Origin: an uncultured Clostridia bacterium
GTDB taxonomy: Bacteria; Bacillota; Clostridia; Christensenellales; CAG-138
NCBI GenBank assembly: GCA_937915925.1
Contig: CALGGM010000104.1
Coordinates: 1-6,906 of the forward strand
DNA length: 6,906 bases
Direction of reading: 5' to 3'
Below, one piece after another: positions 5,285 through 6,906 of this stretch (position 1 is the stretch's first letter; each line of letters opens with the position of its first letter). The position numbers and the translations under genes are program-made. The notes under the pieces were generated by a model that worked only from the letters and a program-made list of their open reading frames with translations, did not search any database and was not told where the DNA came from.

Positions 5285-6706
5285 TCAATCGCCCCTTTTG
5301 ATGATGCTGCCGTCGACGGCATTGACGGTCAGAAACGAATAGCTTTCGTCATACTGCACGCCGGTTTTCAGCGTCAGCTCGTCCATATACGTCCGGTCGA
5401 CGAACGATCCCATAAAGTCCCATGCCGGTACCAGGATCCCGTCCGTGCCGTTCTGTCCGGGAATACTGACGAGCCCGAGGCGCACCTCTGTGACCCGAAG
5501 CGTCCGGTCGATGCCGTTGACGTCATAGAGGTTATCGACGATCAGAACCATCTTTTCGAAGATCGCCGAGACGTCCGAAAACGGCATCAGCTTCGCCGCC
5601 TCGACCTCGACGTCTCCGCACGCGCTCGGCGCGTTGTAATCAAGCGAAACGATCCCTTCGTCGTCCACCGTGACGGTCGCGCGTTCGCTCATCCACAGCG
5701 CCGCGTAATCGCTCTGCTCCGTCGAGCGCTGCATCGTGTAGGTCGCCGCCGCTCCGTTGACGGTCGTGGTGAACACGAACGCCCAGCACGGCTTGTACGG
5801 CACGCCTACCCGCGCGATGTCGCCGCGATAGGATCGAATGCTTTTCGAAAACGTACAGGTGAGGTTCGGAAAGCCCATCCGCTCCAGCGTCTCTTTCGCA
5901 AGCGTCATGGCGTCCGCTTCCGAGATGTTCAGTTCGTTCCGGTACATCGCGCCGTCGGTCGGATAGGAGACCGGATCATCCCCGTCGCGCTGATAATGGA
6001 TGCTTGCGCCGAGATCATCAAAGGCATTATAGATCGAAAGCCCGGCGCGCGTCCCGTCCGGATTCAGCGCGTGAAAGACCAGGTACGGCGTACCGCGCTG
6101 TTCCTCGCCCGAAGCGGTGAATAGTTTGCCGTATTCCCACTCATAGCGCGGCGCGAAGGTCTCAACCTCCTCCGGCGCCTCCGCCGCCTCCCGCATCAGC
6201 TGATGAACGGATTCCTCCAGCTCGCCGCGCGTCTCGTAGTTCATATCCCAGACGAAGCTTCCGTACTCGTCCCAATGCGCAAGGTCCTCGTTTCGTTTCG
6301 TGATCTCGCGCTCGATCAGCGCGCGCGAACGGGTGTTGTAATCCACGCATTTTGGGTTTTCGCCGAGCAGAGCCGTTACGATGCGCTTCACATCGTCGTC
6401 CGAAAGCGTAACGGTTTTAAGCCGCACGATCGGCAGCTCCGTATCCGGCAGCACGATCCGCGCGTCGACGTCGACCTTCAGGTGTCCGCCGCCGCTCACA
6501 AGGTTTGCGGAATAGTGCGAAGGCACGTTGAGCCGCTCCGCCCAGTTTACGCCGTCTGCCGCCTCCTCGCGGTACGATGCCTCCGATTCCGCCTTCTCAA
6601 TCATCGCGTTCTGATCCTTGCCCACCACGATCGGGCTCTCCGGCGTCGGCTGACACGCAATACAAAGCATCAGCGCCGCAAGCAAAAGAACAAACCATTT
6701 TCTCAT
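5285..6706 (-). CDS. Predicted secreted lipoprotein, 473 residues, DUF6034-like, unknown function
   Basis: The protein starts with a lipoprotein-type signal (MRKWFVLLLAALMLCIAC). It has a basic N-terminus, a hydrophobic core at residues 5-17, and a candidate lipidated Cys18 followed by QPTPESPIVVGKDQNAMIEKA. That post-Cys string is what I associate with the DUF6034 lipoproteins of Clostridia; this is from memory, not a search. The residue at -3 from Cys18 is Cys rather than Leu, so the lipobox (CIAC) is atypical. The rest is a hydrophilic, acidic extracellular body without recognised catalytic motifs. A Trp/Tyr-rich middle (WDEYGSFVWDMNYETRG, about 144-160) and a C-terminal repeat-like ending (YSFLTVNAVDGSIIKRGD) recall PepSY/YcdB-like 'value plus VDxxTG' folds, but only weakly. 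The start ATG 6706-6704 has AAGGGAG 7 nt upstream. It is monocistronic as far as seen, convergent with the ABC genes, and unlikely to be their binding protein. Confidence 0.85.
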   Translation of the reverse strand: MRKWFVLLLAALMLCIACQPTPESPIVVGKDQNAMIEKAESEASYREEAADGVNWAERLNVPSHYSANLVSGGGHLKVDVDARIVLPDTELPIVRLKTVTLSDDDVKRIVTALLGENPKCVDYNTRSRALIEREITKRNEDLAHWDEYGSFVWDMNYETRGELEESVHQLMREAAEAPEEVETFAPRYEWEYGKLFTASGEEQRGTPYLVFHALNPDGTRAGLSIYNAFDDLGASIHYQRDGDDPVSYPTDGAMYRNELNISEADAMTLAKETLERMGFPNLTCTFSKSIRSYRGDIARVGVPYKPCWAFVFTTTVNGAAATYTMQRSTEQSDYAALWMSERATVTVDDEGIVSLDYNAPSACGDVEVEAAKLMPFSDVSAIFEKMVLIVDNLYDVNGIDRTLRVTEVRLGLVSIPGQNGTDGILVPAWDFMGSFVDRTYMDELTLKTGVQYDESYSFLTVNAVDGSIIKRGD

Positions 6707-6772
6707 ACGATCACTCCCTTTCGGTTTCTGCCTTCAGCATACCGAACCCATCCCCGAAAATCTTCACCAAAC

Positions 6773-6791
6773 TGTAATGAAAATGTAATGA
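6773..6791 (-). promoter_or_regulatory. Two TGTAATGA repeats 11 bp apart upstream of the lipoprotein gene (candidate regulator site)
   Basis: On the plus strand TGTAATGA occurs at 6773-6780 and again at 6784-6791, exactly one helical turn apart. On the gene strand this reads TCATTACA-TTT-TCATTACA, about 65 nt before the start codon. The 11-bp period and the ATTACA half-sites resemble response-regulator sites of the PhoB/PhoP (OmpR) class (TTAACA/TTTACA type), but the first base differs. No good -10/-35 pair was found between it and the gene. The assignment is an inference from spacing and placement. Confidence 0.4.
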
Positions 6792-6802
6792 TGTGATTTT
6801 AC

Positions 6803-6824
6803 GGGGCGCCGAGGTCGTCGCCCC
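6803..6824. repeat. GC-rich hairpin repeat (GGGGCG ... CGCCCC)
   Basis: GGGGCG pairs with CGCCCC across a 10-base loop (CCGAGGTCGT). Strings of the form GTAGGGG...CGCCCC are recalled as dispersed intergenic repeats in gut Clostridia. On the gene strand it lies upstream of the lipoprotein gene, so it could also end transcription arriving from the right. Confidence 0.55.
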
Positions 6825-6849
6825 CTACAGTTCGTTGACATCAATCTTG

Positions 6850-6890
6850 CCTCCCCTGTGCAAGGGGAGGTGTCAAGGCAAAGCCTTGAC
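6850..6890. repeat. Double-hairpin intergenic repeat running towards the right edge
   Basis: There are two adjacent perfect 8-bp stems. The first is CCTCCCCT-GTGCA-AGGGGAGG (6850-6870), the second GTCAAGGC-AAA-GCCTTGAC (6872-6890), followed by GGAAGGGTTGTCTTTT to the window end. This CCTCCCC...GGGGAGG plus AAGGC...GCCTT plus GGAAGGG arrangement is a recognisable dispersed repeat pattern of gut Firmicutes (recalled). The unit may continue outside the window. Confidence 0.65.
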
Positions 6891-6906
6891 GGAAGGGTTG
6901 TCTTTT

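Noticed and set aside
5252..6124. Plus-strand open frame of 290 codons opposite the lipoprotein
   Set aside because: It is a shadow frame. The minus-strand gene has a signal peptide, ribosome site and sensible composition; this one has none.
5285..6706. Lipoprotein as the missing substrate-binding protein of the ABC importer
   Set aside because: It is convergent, separated by the repeat island, and lacks the periplasmic-binding-protein pattern of SsuA/TauA; its N-terminal string points to another family.

Overview
The window looks like chromosomal DNA from a GC-rich, low-passage-through-transfer Clostridia-type Firmicute, probably a gut Oscillospirales/Christensenellales-like lineage. This rests on the MreC-MreD-PBP2 cell-shape cluster with Gram-positive style Shine-Dalgarno sites, a DUF6034-like lipoprotein, and intergenic repeats of the kind scattered through uncultured gut Clostridia (recalled, not searched). 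The exact genus cannot be read from the sequence.

Layout. Positions 1-2834 (minus strand) hold a tightly coupled cell-elongation operon read right to left: mreC, mreD, then a class B penicillin-binding protein (PBP2/MrdA type) that runs off the left edge before its SxN and KTG motifs. The genes overlap by 4 bp at each junction (ATGA, then GTGA, so PBP2 starts with GTG). A good extended -10 promoter sits just upstream of mreC. A 54-residue membrane protein (2909-3073, minus) lies upstream of mreC in the same orientation. mreB is not adjacent.

Positions 3186-4726 (plus strand) hold a two-gene ABC importer of the nitrate/sulfonate/taurine (NitT/TauT) family, an ATPase and a permease overlapping by 4 bp. 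No substrate-binding protein gene is present in the window, so the substrate is unknown. Positions 4727-5284 are a 558-bp gene-free region built almost entirely of repeats: a 17-bp palindromic unit present twice, a perfect 11-bp-stem hairpin, a pair of 58-bp direct repeats (54/58 identical), two perfect inverted-repeat pairs, a tandem mini-hairpin unit, and a MITE-like element of about 126 bp with imperfect terminal inverted repeats.

Positions 5285-6706 (minus) encode a 473-residue predicted secreted lipoprotein with an atypical lipobox, convergent with the ABC genes. Its upstream region carries two TGTAATGA repeats exactly 11 bp apart, then another cluster of hairpin repeats running to the right edge (6803-6906).

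The mre/PBP2 genes act together in lateral wall synthesis: MreC/MreD organise and activate the elongation machinery and PBP2 crosslinks peptidoglycan. The ABC importer and the lipoprotein have no evident functional link to it. I found no tRNA, rRNA, CRISPR array, transposase or clearly new multi-gene system; the most unusual content is the repeat island at 4727-5284.
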